DNA of 64,000 bases from Chitinophagaceae bacterium (lineage in GTDB: Bacteria; Bacteroidota; Bacteroidia; Chitinophagales; Chitinophagaceae). Both the position numbers and the translations under genes were made by a program. Below are positions 16,295 through 24,919 of this stretch, one piece after another. Under the pieces are notes generated by a model. That model was given only the letters and a program-made list of their open reading frames with translations, did no database searches and was not told where the DNA came from. The stretch is from the NCBI GenBank assembly GCA_019752295.1, contig JAIEMK010000036.1, forward strand, positions 62,001 to 126,000, written 5' to 3'. The stretch's first letter is position 1. Each line of letters begins with the position of its first letter.

Positions 16295-18577
16295 ATGTTT
16301 TATCCTTCTAAAAAATCAAATCCAGTAATGCCCATCAAACCGGTGTGCTTCTGTCTAACTATTGTGCTCATCTTCCTATTCCATTCGGTTTCGTTTGCGC
16401 AACAACACGCAAGGCCAAAGATTGGCTTAACACTTAGTGGAGGTGGTGCAAAAGGTTTAGCGCATATCGGAATATTAAAAGCCATCGATTCGGCCGGATT
16501 AAAAATTGATTATGTTACCGGAACCAGCATGGGCAGTGTTATCGGCTCATTATATGCAATCGGATACAATGGAAACGAGATCGAGGAAATAGCAAGAAAA
16601 ACAGATTGGAATCTGCTCTTATCAAATCAGGTAACACTGCGTGCGCTTTCGTTGGAAGAAAAAGACGAGTATGGAAAATATGCAATAGAGCTTCCCTTCA
16701 CACAGGGAAAATTTAGTTTGCCCACTGGAGCATTAGAATCGGAAGAGCTTTGGATAAAATTATCTGAAATGTATTATCCTGTGAGTAAGATCAAAGAATT
16801 TCATCGTTTCAAAATTCCTTTCGCCTGCATTGCTACCGATATTACCAATGCAGAAGCTGTAGTGCAGGATAGCGGAGAGATCATAACTGCCATCCGTGCC
16901 AGCATGGCCATACCGGGTGTATTTACTACTGTAGAAAATAAGGGCCGTAGGTTGGTTGATGGAGGTGTGATTCGAAATTTTCCTGTATCAGATGCAGTTG
17001 CAATGGGTGCAAATTATACTATTGGTAGCAGCGTATCGGCAGGATTGTTACCCAAAGAACGACTTACAAATCCCATTCAGATTTTGTTACAGATTGCTTT
17101 TCTAAAAGAAAATCAAGATAATAAAAAACAAATTTCAGTCACCGATTTTTATATTCATCAGCCGCTGAGTAAATTCAATCTGGCCAGCTTCGAAAAAGCC
17201 GATGAAATTATCGACTCGGGAATCACAGAAGGAATACTGCTTTATCCGAAATTTAAAAAATTAGCCGACTCTCTGAATCGTTTATATGGACAGCAAAACC
17301 AGCAAACAAAAACCGGTATTTCAATTGATTCGGTATATATAACCGATCATGCCATTCGAGGATTAAAGACCATTTCGGAAGCTTCTTTTTTACACAGCGT
17401 TAATTTTAATGAGTATTCAAAATATTCGCTCAATGATCTTTCAAAAATGATCAGGAGAGCATATGCTACAAGGGAGTACAACTATATTCATTATTCGCTG
17501 GAACCCTTGCCGGATGGCAATTTCGAAATTGTTTTTGATGTGGAAGAGAGCGCCCCAACATCAGCAAAACTGGGGATACACTATAATAGTTTCACCGGAA
17601 TTAGTTTAATCACGAATCTCACTATGCGCAACTATTTAACGCCTACTTCAAAGTCGTTGATCACAGTAAATATTGGAGATAATTTTAGGGTCAGAGCAGA
17701 GCATGTGCAGTATTTTGGGCGCGAAAAAAATCTCGAGTTAATTCCAACTGTGCAATACGAGTCCTTTAAAGTAAATAGCTATACCGACTTTAAAAAAGAC
17801 GGCTTATACAGGTTGAATTATTTTCTGGGCGATTTAAAAATTCAGTTGGCTAACAGAAGGGTTTTTACTTCGGGTATTGGCATCAAATATGAGTGGGAGC
17901 AATACACTCCCGATTTAAGGTCGGCACTTGAATTAAAAGGTAGAGATATTTATTTTACATCCTATACCTATCTGCATTTAAATACACTCGACAAACCAAT
18001 CTATCCCAAAAAGGGCATTCGCCTTTATGGTGAGTTCGGATATGTATTTGAGCAGCGACCCCTACTTAAATATTCTTCTTATGGAAGACCCATTACAAGT
18101 CCGGATACTACCAGCATAAATGCATCCAATTTCAGTAGACTTGTGTTTAATTTAGAGGGCTATCGTACTTTGAGCGAGCACGTCACGCTAATGGGGCAGT
18201 TGCAATCGGGTATTAATTTTAATACAGGTCAAAACCAATTCAATGGTTTTTTAATCGGTGGGCTCAATAAAATGTATCGGAATCAAATTGTATTTGCCGG
18301 TTTGCAGGATGCTACTTTGCATGCGCAGAGTGTGGCTGCCGCAATGCTTGGGTTAAGGTGCAAAATTTTCAATAATGTTTTTCTGATTGGTCGAACAAAT
18401 ATTTTGGTAAACGATTTCATGAAAAATCAAACCCTTACAAAAAATCCAAGATGGGTAACCGGCACGGCGCTTACAGTGGGTTATAATTCCCTTTTGGGGC
18501 CCATCGAATTCAGCGCCATGTATAGTGCGCAGGCAAAGAGTTTACAGACTTATGTAAATATTGGAATTTCGTTTTAG
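16295..18577 (+). CDS. Patatin-like phospholipase fused to an Omp85/BamA-type beta-barrel
   Basis: 760 residues. A signal peptide ends near SVSFAQ (36). The patatin domain (about 41-320) has the oxyanion loop GGGAKG (49-54), the nucleophile S78 in GTSMG, and D222 in LVDGGVIRNFPV. A single POTRA-like module (about 345-425) precedes a ~330-residue C-terminal region rich in alternating hydrophobic residues and ending in F (VNIGISF), typical of a 16-strand Omp85 barrel. This is the PlpD-like architecture, in which the barrel anchors the lipase to the outer membrane. Homologues cleave phospholipids; the target here is unknown. Two palindromes precede the start. The stop codon overlaps that of the convergent toxin gene by 4 bases. 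Confidence 0.9.
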   Translation: MFYPSKKSNPVMPIKPVCFCLTIVLIFLFHSVSFAQQHARPKIGLTLSGGGAKGLAHIGILKAIDSAGLKIDYVTGTSMGSVIGSLYAIGYNGNEIEEIARKTDWNLLLSNQVTLRALSLEEKDEYGKYAIELPFTQGKFSLPTGALESEELWIKLSEMYYPVSKIKEFHRFKIPFACIATDITNAEAVVQDSGEIITAIRASMAIPGVFTTVENKGRRLVDGGVIRNFPVSDAVAMGANYTIGSSVSAGLLPKERLTNPIQILLQIAFLKENQDNKKQISVTDFYIHQPLSKFNLASFEKADEIIDSGITEGILLYPKFKKLADSLNRLYGQQNQQTKTGISIDSVYITDHAIRGLKTISEASFLHSVNFNEYSKYSLNDLSKMIRRAYATREYNYIHYSLEPLPDGNFEIVFDVEESAPTSAKLGIHYNSFTGISLITNLTMRNYLTPTSKSLITVNIGDNFRVRAEHVQYFGREKNLELIPTVQYESFKVNSYTDFKKDGLYRLNYFLGDLKIQLANRRVFTSGIGIKYEWEQYTPDLRSALELKGRDIYFTSYTYLHLNTLDKPIYPKKGIRLYGEFGYVFEQRPLLKYSSYGRPITSPDTTSINASNFSRLVFNLEGYRTLSEHVTLMGQLQSGINFNTGQNQFNGFLIGGLNKMYRNQIVFAGLQDATLHAQSVAAAMLGLRCKIFNNVFLIGRTNILVNDFMKNQTLTKNPRWVTGTALTVGYNSLLGPIEFSAMYSAQAKSLQTYVNIGISF

Positions 18578-19416
18578 ATCTTAATATGTTTGATTAAATC
18601 TTTAAAATATTGTGTGGACCAGATATCCAATACACCCGGATTAGGTATAAATCTTGTAATGTCTTCTTTTATCATCTTCATATTTACCGCATTAATCTTT
18701 GCTTCTAAGAGTTTCATCAAATTGGTTTTAGTCAGTTCCGATTTTTCCCAATCTCCGCTGTCTTTTGCCCGAACACATAAATGTTTCAGGTTAAGCTGAA
18801 TATTGTTTTTAATATACCATTCCAGATCATACCAGTCTCTACCCTTTACGCGGTTCTTCCATCTCCTAAAAAGCAGCGCATGCATTTTACCCGCGAATAG
18901 GTTAGAAATGGTAAAACAGTTCACATAAAAAGAGTATGGTTTGAGCAATAACTTATCCTCTGTTTCAAATTCAATGGGAGGATTGGTATCGACTTCAATT
19001 TTTATCTTCAGGCTGGGTCTGTTTGACAAACCAATTTGCTTGGTAGTATTTTCAAGCGTAAGTTCTGTCCAGATAGTATTTGATTTTAAAAATGCTGATT
19101 CAATATTCGACGCCCTTGGTTTTTGTTTAATGCTTACTTTCATTCCAACTGCTGCAAATTCAGATTCAATATTTTCCAGATAATTGGCAATTGAAAATTG
19201 CTCATTTGGTGCCAACAACGAAAAGTCCAGATCTTCTGAGAATCGATCCAATCCATAAAAAAGCCGCAACGCTGTTCCTCCATAAAAAGCTGCTTCTTTA
19301 AAAAATCCACCCCTATTCAATCCTGCTAATGCAATTTCCTGCATGATCTCTCTCAACGCTTGTTCAGCAGCTTCCGCTGTTTGCGGCTGATAGGATGCTA
19401 GCCATTGTTTTATCAT
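18574..19416 (-). CDS. abiEii: AbiEii/AbiGii-type nucleotidyltransferase toxin
   Basis: 280 residues. The nucleotidyltransferase core has GG at 46-47 (FYGGTALRLFYG) and the catalytic D62 and D64 in RFSEDLDFSLL, the pattern of the AbiEii family. Members of this family act as the toxin in type IV toxin-antitoxin systems and can give abortive phage infection; characterised relatives (MenT/AbiEii) use nucleotides to modify or block tRNA, though that is family knowledge and not visible here. The start ATG overlaps the antitoxin stop by 4 bases, indicating translational coupling. The 3' end overlaps the patatin gene by 4 bases. Confidence 0.9.
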   Translation of the reverse strand: MIKQWLASYQPQTAEAAEQALREIMQEIALAGLNRGGFFKEAAFYGGTALRLFYGLDRFSEDLDFSLLAPNEQFSIANYLENIESEFAAVGMKVSIKQKPRASNIESAFLKSNTIWTELTLENTTKQIGLSNRPSLKIKIEVDTNPPIEFETEDKLLLKPYSFYVNCFTISNLFAGKMHALLFRRWKNRVKGRDWYDLEWYIKNNIQLNLKHLCVRAKDSGDWEKSELTKTNLMKLLEAKINAVNMKMIKEDITRFIPNPGVLDIWSTQYFKDLIKHIKI

Positions 19417-20051
19417 AAAGATGCTATTAATTTTACCAGCATTTGAATACTTGTTCTTTTTGGGCTTTGTTTTATCCAGCCCCGCATTGTTTTAAAGTCA
19501 AGATTACGTAACTGTTCTTTTTCTATTCTTAGATCTTCTGTTAAATACTCGATCGTTTGTTTGTTGCTTCTCAATAATAAACCGGAGGTGGTAATGATTT
19601 TATCGCATAAAGCTTTTTCCGGTGACGCTAATAATACTGTTTGTTTCTCTGTTAATGCAACCTGATTAAATCCAAATGAATAATAAGGCAAGGGAAGGCG
19701 GATATAGCTAAAATTACCTGCTGCAGTTTTAAATGCTCTACTTTTTTTTAAGCAAATAGAACTTGTTTCATAAACTCTTTCTGGTATTAAACCCCAATAA
19801 AACAAAGCCGAATCCCTCGAAACATAACTCGGTCCATATAAATGATTTGCCAAGAGAAACGCCTCAGGTCCTCGCATCAACAAATTCTTACCGGGTAAAT
19901 ACAAACCCCTCCTTATTTGAATAAGTATTTCTTTTTTAACCAACTCATCAATTTTATCGTATGGCCTGTTATACGCTTTTAATTGATGCAAAAGCAATTC
20001 GCTTGTCAGAGGCTGTTCTGCATAGTCTAATATAGTTTGTAAACCATTCAT
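19413..20051 (-). CDS. abiEi: AbiEi-type antitoxin/transcriptional repressor
   Basis: 212 residues. The N-terminal ~75 residues form the winged-helix domain of AbiEi antitoxins (LVKKEILIQIRRGLYLPGK), followed by the C-terminal antitoxin domain (GPSYVSRDSALFYWGLIPE, SPEKALCDKII). In this family the winged helix represses the operon by binding inverted repeats upstream, while the C-terminal domain counters the toxin without direct protein binding. Here two palindromes sharing the TTCGGA/TCCGAA core lie just upstream (20072-20158), which fits autoregulation. It overlaps the toxin gene by 4 bases. Confidence 0.88.
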   Translation of the reverse strand: MNGLQTILDYAEQPLTSELLLHQLKAYNRPYDKIDELVKKEILIQIRRGLYLPGKNLLMRGPEAFLLANHLYGPSYVSRDSALFYWGLIPERVYETSSICLKKSRAFKTAAGNFSYIRLPLPYYSFGFNQVALTEKQTVLLASPEKALCDKIITTSGLLLRSNKQTIEYLTEDLRIEKEQLRNLDFKTMRGWIKQSPKRTSIQMLVKLIASL

Positions 20052-20071
20052 TATGCTAAAAATAATGCATT

Positions 20072-20158
20072 AATTCGGATTTATTCCGAATTGTATACTA
20101 TTATTTAGCAAGTTAATGTTATTTCTAAAGCAACAATTCGGAAATTTTCCGAATTGTT
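20072..20158. promoter_or_regulatory. Tandem palindromic operators of the AbiE operon
   Basis: Site 1: AATTCGGA (20072-20079) and TCCGAATT (20085-20092), 8-base arms with a 5-base spacer. Site 2: AACAATTCGGAAA (20132-20144) and TTTCCGAATTGTT (20146-20158), 13-base perfect arms with a single central T. Both share AATTCGGA and lie 21-107 bp upstream of the antitoxin start at 20051. Centre-to-centre distance is 63 bp (six helical turns). This is what is expected for cooperative autorepression by AbiEi. The rest of the gap up to the next gene at 20372 (about 210 bp) shows no further feature. Confidence 0.68.
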
Positions 20159-20371
20159 ATATAAATATTGACAAAATTTAAATCAATTTAATTTCTTTGG
20201 AAGCCAAAAAATTTGATGCCGTGATTTAGGAACACAGTCTTCTTTTTCAATAACGATCCTATACAATCAAATGGTACCATCCTTTACCAATACCGCCGGT
20301 GGATTCGGGCAGAACGGTATATAAGTAATTTGTATATTCAGTACTCTCATTTCATGAACCAAAACAGCACT

Positions 20372-21940
20372 ATGTCAATTAAAAATTTTTACAAAAGCTT
20401 ATTGGGCCTTTTTCTATTACTCAATCTTTCCGTATCTGCACAACCCATTACAAGTCAGCAAATCGACTCGTTGGTGCTGTTGACCCTGAAAACGTTTGAT
20501 GTACCCGGCATGTCGGTGGGTGTGGTGAAAGACGGCAAATTAATTCATGCCAAGGGCTATGGTGTTGCAAATTTAAGAACCGGAAAAAAAGTGGATGAGT
20601 ACACTTTATTTGGTATTGCATCAAACAGTAAATCATATACTGCAGCGGCTTTGGGCATGTTGGTGGATGAGGGTAAAATAAAGTGGGATGATAAAGTAAC
20701 AGACTATATCCCTGAATTCAAAATGTATAATCCATATGTAACAGAAGAATTCACGATTCGTGATCTGCTCACGCATCGCAGCGGACTGGGATTGGGTGCA
20801 GGAGATTTAATGATGTTTCCAGATGGAAGTAATTTTAGCAAAAAAGATATCATTCATAATTTAAGATATTTAAAACAGGTGTCGAGTTTTAGAACCAAAT
20901 ACGATTACGATAATAATTTGTACATCGTTGCAGGAGAAGTAGTAGCAAAAGCTTCGGGCATGAGTTGGGAAGATTTTATTGAAAAAAGAATCATGCAGCC
21001 GCTTGGTTTTAAAAACAGTGCCGCATCTGTTGCAAGATTAAAAGATAAAACAAATAGCATTCGCCCGCACGCACCCGTTAATGGAAAAGTAGAAACCATC
21101 GATATCGACTGGAGCGAAACAGCCAATGCGGCTGGAGGAATATGGAGTAATATTATTGATGAAAGTAAGTGGGTGATACTGCAGATGAACCACGGCAAAT
21201 ATGGCGATAGTTTGCAAAACAAATTATTCAGCGATGAAGTACACGAAGAAATGTGGAGTGCGCAAACCATCATTGGCGCAAGAGCTGTTGCGCCTTACAA
21301 CACACATTTTGCCGCTTATGGATTGGGTTGGTTTTTGAGTGATGTAAAAGGATACAAACAAGTAACGCATACCGGCGGACTGGCGGGCATTGTTACACAG
21401 GTTGTGATGATACCGGAAATCAATCTGGGTATTATTGTTTTTACCAATCAGCAATCTGGTGCAGCATTTAGTGCCGTAAGCAATACTATTAAGGATGGTT
21501 ATCTTGGCGTGAAGGGTTTTGATTGGGTAAAACTATTTGCAGGCCGTGTTGCAAAGGGAGAAGCTGCTGCTAAAAAAATTAATGATGAAGTTGCAGCTAC
21601 CATTGAAGCACAAAATAAAAACAACAAAGAGCCCTTTCAAATAGAACCGTATATCGGTAAATACAGCGATCAGTGGTTTGGCGAAGTGGAGATCTCTATC
21701 AAAAATGGTAAACCCTGGCTGGCTTCAAAGAGGTCGCCAAAACTAAGTGGAGAGTTGTTTCCTTATAAAGGCAATACCCTGATTGTTCGTTGGACCGACC
21801 GCAGCATGGATGCAGATGCGTTTGTAATTTTCAGTACTGATAAAGATGGAAAACCATCCGGTATAAAAATGAATGCCATTTCCCCACTAACCGATTTCAG
21901 TTTTGATTTTCAGGATCTGGATTTTAAGAGAGTAAATTAA
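20372..21940 (+). CDS. Serine hydrolase, class C beta-lactamase-like, with C-terminal DUF3471-type domain
   Basis: 522 residues from the ATG at 20372 (MSIKNFYKSLLGLFLL begins the signal peptide, ending near SVSAQ); an ATG at 20354 adds six residues, and a TTG further out is unlikely. S84 and K87 (SNSK) form the SxxK motif. YDYDNNLYIVAG holds the YxN motif, and HTGGLAGIVTQ is the third, HxG motif. The C-terminal ~110 residues (PYIGKYSDQWFGEVEISIKN) resemble the DUF3471 beta-barrel often attached to these enzymes. It is periplasmic; the substrate could be a peptide or ester. It is a paralogue-type relative of the gene at 9942 but with a different C-terminal module. Confidence 0.85.
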   Translation: MSIKNFYKSLLGLFLLLNLSVSAQPITSQQIDSLVLLTLKTFDVPGMSVGVVKDGKLIHAKGYGVANLRTGKKVDEYTLFGIASNSKSYTAAALGMLVDEGKIKWDDKVTDYIPEFKMYNPYVTEEFTIRDLLTHRSGLGLGAGDLMMFPDGSNFSKKDIIHNLRYLKQVSSFRTKYDYDNNLYIVAGEVVAKASGMSWEDFIEKRIMQPLGFKNSAASVARLKDKTNSIRPHAPVNGKVETIDIDWSETANAAGGIWSNIIDESKWVILQMNHGKYGDSLQNKLFSDEVHEEMWSAQTIIGARAVAPYNTHFAAYGLGWFLSDVKGYKQVTHTGGLAGIVTQVVMIPEINLGIIVFTNQQSGAAFSAVSNTIKDGYLGVKGFDWVKLFAGRVAKGEAAAKKINDEVAATIEAQNKNNKEPFQIEPYIGKYSDQWFGEVEISIKNGKPWLASKRSPKLSGELFPYKGNTLIVRWTDRSMDADAFVIFSTDKDGKPSGIKMNAISPLTDFSFDFQDLDFKRVN

Positions 21941-21952
21941 TAAGAAGTATTG

Positions 21953-22537
21953 ATGAAAAATGAAGAAGAAATTCAATATCCAGAGAGCTATACACAAATT
22001 GAAGAAGATACATGTCTGTCGGGTTTTACAATGGCATCCGATATTTTAACGGGCTCATTGCTTCGCACATTAGCATCGTCAAAACCTTGTTCTCGTTTTC
22101 TTGAATTGGGTACAGGCACAGGCCTATCTACTTCCTGGATTCTTGATGGCATGGATAGCAAATCAACACTTATCTCTGTGGATAATAACAGCGCGTTTCT
22201 TGAAATCTGCCGAAAGTATTTAGGTAAAGATGGTCGCCTGCAACTTGAATTGATGGATGGTGAAATTTGGGTAAAAGAAAATCTTGCGGAAAAATTTGAT
22301 TTTATTTTTGCTGATACCTGGCACGGAAAATACCTTTTATTGGACGAAGTGTTAAACATGCTAAACCCTGCCGGTCTTTATATCATCGACGATATGTTAC
22401 AACAACCCAACTGGCCCGAAGGGCATGAAGACAAAGTTAAAGGCCTTATAGCAAAATTAGAAAATAGACCAGAACTGGTTTTAACCAAATTGTTATGGTC
22501 TACCGGTATTATTATTTGTGTAAGAAAGCTTCAATAA
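21953..22537 (+). CDS. Class I SAM-dependent methyltransferase (O-methyltransferase-like)
   Basis: 194 residues from the ATG at 21953, 12 bp after the serine hydrolase. FLELGTGTGLSTSWILDGM is the SAM-binding motif I, with acidic ribose-binding residues in LISVDNNSAF. KFDFIFADTWHGKY is motif IV, and LYIIDDMLQQPNWP follows. The pattern fits the O-methyltransferase family 3/caffeoyl-CoA type or an uncharacterised relative. It lies 470 bp upstream of the RiPP precursor on the same strand, but a reverse-strand small gene separates them and its codon use looks like the upstream gene, so membership in that cluster is doubtful. Confidence 0.75.
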   Translation: MKNEEEIQYPESYTQIEEDTCLSGFTMASDILTGSLLRTLASSKPCSRFLELGTGTGLSTSWILDGMDSKSTLISVDNNSAFLEICRKYLGKDGRLQLELMDGEIWVKENLAEKFDFIFADTWHGKYLLLDEVLNMLNPAGLYIIDDMLQQPNWPEGHEDKVKGLIAKLENRPELVLTKLLWSTGIIICVRKLQ

Positions 22538-22553
22538 ATAATGATTGCCCTTT

Positions 22554-22805
22554 CTAAATTTCAGCCGCAACCGATCTTGAATAAATAATTTCGGGGGTTG
22601 CACCAGCCAGCGTGCAGCCCAGATAAATCCTCCCTGCGGGTGGTATTGAAAATACTTCTGTGCGCTGTTTGTTTTCAAAACCTTGCGTCCATCTTGTAAG
22701 TATGGTAACACTATATTTTGTTGTATTATCTGTATTTACCAGATACTCAACATAGCCGCCATTTAATGGCCCGCAATTACCGTCTCTTACAATAATATTT
22801 TTCAT
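22554..22805 (-). CDS. Small hypothetical protein beside the RiPP cluster
   Basis: 83 residues from the ATG at 22805 (MKNIIVRDGNCGPLNGGY). A longer start at 22907 would add a hydrophobic AT-rich leader and seems less likely. The sequence is predicted beta-rich (VEYLVNTDN, YSVTILTRW, PPAGRIYLGCT) with two cysteines and no signal peptide. I do not recognise it. It lies between the methyltransferase (convergent, 16 bp away) and the RiPP precursor (divergent, 201 bp away). Its position makes an immunity or accessory role conceivable, but nothing in the sequence shows this. Confidence 0.5.
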   Translation of the reverse strand: MKNIIVRDGNCGPLNGGYVEYLVNTDNTTKYSVTILTRWTQGFENKQRTEVFSIPPAGRIYLGCTLAGATPEIIYSRSVAAEI

Positions 22806-23006
22806 TTTATTCTGGTTTAATGACAAATTAGATGAGTTCAAAAAACACTTATAAATGTATAAAAGGATTATCGCGTTGTGTATGATAAATGTCATTTGAA
22901 GGGGCAAATAAAAGGTGTTTTCACCGGAAAAATTCGGTGTTTCAACATAGTAAGAGATTTAAAATATCTATTACTTTTAATTTGTTCACCATAAAAACCT
23001 TACCAC

Positions 23007-23426
23007 ATGCCAATCAAAACACAACTACGCCCTGAACTGGTTACAGAGTTAACTAAAGCAGGAGTAAGCCCAAATGTTCTGGACAAATTACACGGATTAC
23101 AGGTTGCAACAAGAGCAGCTTCTACCCCAATTTCCAATTTGGGTTTTAACAAAGACCTAATTGCAAAATTGCCGGCAGATTGCCAGAATTTAACTAAAGC
23201 CGATTTAGTTTCATTAGGCGGATGGAGCCACGGAGGCCTCACTGCTGCAGCCGCTAAACTTTCTGCAAGCGACATTTCTGCTATCAAAAATGTACTTGGT
23301 GGCTCTTTAGCAGGCGGTTTAAAAGCAGGAATGGACATTAATTGTTGCTGCTGCCCTTGTTGCTGCGCAACTGCTATTACTGACAAAAAAGTAATTGCAA
23401 AAACCAACGCAAAATTAGTTGGCTGA
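23007..23426 (+). CDS. RiPP precursor peptide with Cys-rich core (streptolysin-S-like)
   Basis: 139 residues: a long helical leader (1 to ~111) and a C-terminal core beginning N112, with C113-C116, P117, C118-C120, then ATAITDKK. Seven cysteines in eight positions closely resembles the CCCCCTTCC core of streptolysin S. The leader has alternating Leu/Ala helices and glycine-rich spots (NVLGGSLAGG at ~96-105) that could mark leader cleavage. The only other leader cysteine is C59. Adjacent YcaO, E1-like and dehydrogenase genes are the enzymes that would convert these cysteines to thiazoles. A metal-binding role for the Cys run is the alternative, but the neighbourhood argues for a RiPP. An ~19-residue tail (ending KTNAKLVG) follows the cysteines and may be a follower or be removed. 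Confidence 0.85.
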   Translation: MPIKTQLRPELVTELTKAGVSPNVLDKLHGLQVATRAASTPISNLGFNKDLIAKLPADCQNLTKADLVSLGGWSHGGLTAAAAKLSASDISAIKNVLGGSLAGGLKAGMDINCCCCPCCCATAITDKKVIAKTNAKLVG

Positions 23427-23446
23427 TTCACTGATGAATTTCATTT

Positions 23447-23494
23447 CCGTTGTGTAAATGGATTGTTGTTTATCCAATTTGCACAACGGTTTTT
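23447..23494 (+). terminator. Strong hairpin and T-run between precursor and modification genes
   Basis: CCGTTGTGTAAATGGAT (23447-23463) pairs with ATCCAATTTGCACAACGG (23472-23489) over 17 pairs, including one G-T pair and one bulged A, with an 8-base loop, followed by TTTTT (23490-23494). This is an intrinsic terminator, 21 bp after the precursor stop and 25 bp before the radical SAM start. With partial readthrough it would give much more precursor mRNA than enzyme mRNA, as seen at other RiPP operons such as sag. Confidence 0.85.
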
Positions 23495-23518
23495 CTTGCT
23501 TAATTCATAATCTTAAAT

Positions 23519-24862
23519 ATGAAAGTTTTGCTAATTTGGCCCAAAGCAAGAACAGATCCTGATTGGGGTGGCGACCTGGGTGCTATTGCCGAACCCCTGG
23601 CATTAGAATATCTTGCCGCAGGATTATTACAAAATAATCACGAAGTAAGAATATTAGATTTAAGATTACACCCTAACGATTTATTACCCACATTACAAGA
23701 TTTTAATCCAGACGTTGTTGGACTCACCGCCTTCTCCATGCATGTGCGTGCAGGCTTACTTGTTTTGCAAAAAGTAAAAGAGTTTAATAAAAACTGCTTA
23801 ACAGTTACAGGAGGCCATCATGCAACAATTTATGCCGAAGATTTTTTTGAACCGCAAGTTGATTTAGTAGTAGTAGGCGAAGGTGTAGTACCCTTAACTA
23901 AAATTGCTGAAGCAAAAAAAAACAATCAAACATATGATACCATAAAAGGTGTATGGTACCGCAACGAAAACGATAAATTTATTTTTACAGGGAAACAAGA
24001 AGCAATTTTTATAGATGACTTGCCCTTCCCCGCACGAGATGTTGTGGGTGCAGACAGAACCCGGTATTTTATAGATTGGATGCAACCCGTTGCCTTATTA
24101 CGTACATCAGTGGGATGCCCATATCGATGCACATTCTGTTCGTTGTGGAGGGTAATGGAGGGAAAGTATAACAAAAGAAATATCAGCAACGTCGTTGAAG
24201 AAATAAAACAGATAAAAGAAGATTTTGTTTTTTTAGTAGACGACGAGGCCTTTATTGATAGTAAAAGAATGGAATTGATGGCTCAGGAATTTGAGCAAAA
24301 TAATATTAAAAAAAGATTCTTTGCTTATTGCCGCATCGATACGATTGTAAGAAGCGAAAACATTTTAGCACAATGGAAAAAAGTAGGTTTAGAAAGGTTG
24401 TTTGTAGGGATCGACGCCATATCCGAAAAAGACCTTAAAGAATACAACAAGAAATTAAGCTTTGCGCAAATTGAAGCAGGCTTAAAAATTGCACAGGATT
24501 TAGGAATTGAAATATTAGCCCAATTTGTGATAAACACCGATTATACACAAGCCGATTTTAAACAACTGATAAGATTTGTAGAACATTTTAAACTTAACTA
24601 TCCAACGTTTACGGTGCTCACACCCTTACCCGCAACGGATTTGCTCGCTTCCGATTTTAGCAATATCACTTTAAAACAACCAAATGGACGCCCCGATTGG
24701 GATTATTTTGATACACAAAGTATTGTTGTGAAAACAAAATTACCAACCGAAGAATTTAGAAAATTGTATCGTGGCCTATTTAAAGTGTTTAGCAGTTGTT
24801 ATTCAAAATTTTTAATTCATAAACCCATCATGCAGCATACTCAAACAGAAATTCTACACTAA
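23519..24862 (+). CDS. Cobalamin-binding radical SAM protein, RiPP tailoring enzyme
   Basis: 447 residues. The N-terminal ~140 residues form a B12-binding-type Rossmann domain (MKVLLIWPKARTDPDWGG, DVVGLTAFSMH, TVTGGHHATIYAED, VVVGEGV). The radical SAM core follows, with the iron-sulfur motif CPYRCTFC (C200, C204, C207) and FVFLVDDEAF and RIDTIVRSENIL downstream. B12-dependent radical SAM enzymes commonly methylate unactivated carbons, and several act on RiPPs (TsrM, PoyC, ThnK-like tailoring), so C-methylation of the peptide is the first guess; ring formation or other chemistry is possible. It is the first gene after the terminator hairpin, in the same direction as the cyclodehydratase genes. 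Confidence 0.85.
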   Translation: MKVLLIWPKARTDPDWGGDLGAIAEPLALEYLAAGLLQNNHEVRILDLRLHPNDLLPTLQDFNPDVVGLTAFSMHVRAGLLVLQKVKEFNKNCLTVTGGHHATIYAEDFFEPQVDLVVVGEGVVPLTKIAEAKKNNQTYDTIKGVWYRNENDKFIFTGKQEAIFIDDLPFPARDVVGADRTRYFIDWMQPVALLRTSVGCPYRCTFCSLWRVMEGKYNKRNISNVVEEIKQIKEDFVFLVDDEAFIDSKRMELMAQEFEQNNIKKRFFAYCRIDTIVRSENILAQWKKVGLERLFVGIDAISEKDLKEYNKKLSFAQIEAGLKIAQDLGIEILAQFVINTDYTQADFKQLIRFVEHFKLNYPTFTVLTPLPATDLLASDFSNITLKQPNGRPDWDYFDTQSIVVKTKLPTEEFRKLYRGLFKVFSSCYSKFLIHKPIMQHTQTEILH

Positions 24863-24919
24863 TAATAATAACAACATACAAATTATTTATACCCGGACTA
24901 ATACTTAAAATTTTTATAA

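Noticed and set aside
21953..22537. Methyltransferase as a member of the RiPP cluster
   Set aside because: Separated by a reverse-strand gene and closely spaced (12 bp) to the upstream serine hydrolase, so more likely part of that unit.
22806..23006. Promoter with the Bacteroidota -33/-7 consensus before the precursor
   Set aside because: Only a one-mismatch -7-like element (around 22977) without a TTG at the right distance; not strong enough to annotate.
23000..23431. A 143-codon frame antisense to the whole RiPP precursor gene
   Set aside because: It mirrors the precursor codon pattern. The sense frame fits the neighbourhood, has the Cys-rich core, and is followed by a terminator in the right orientation.
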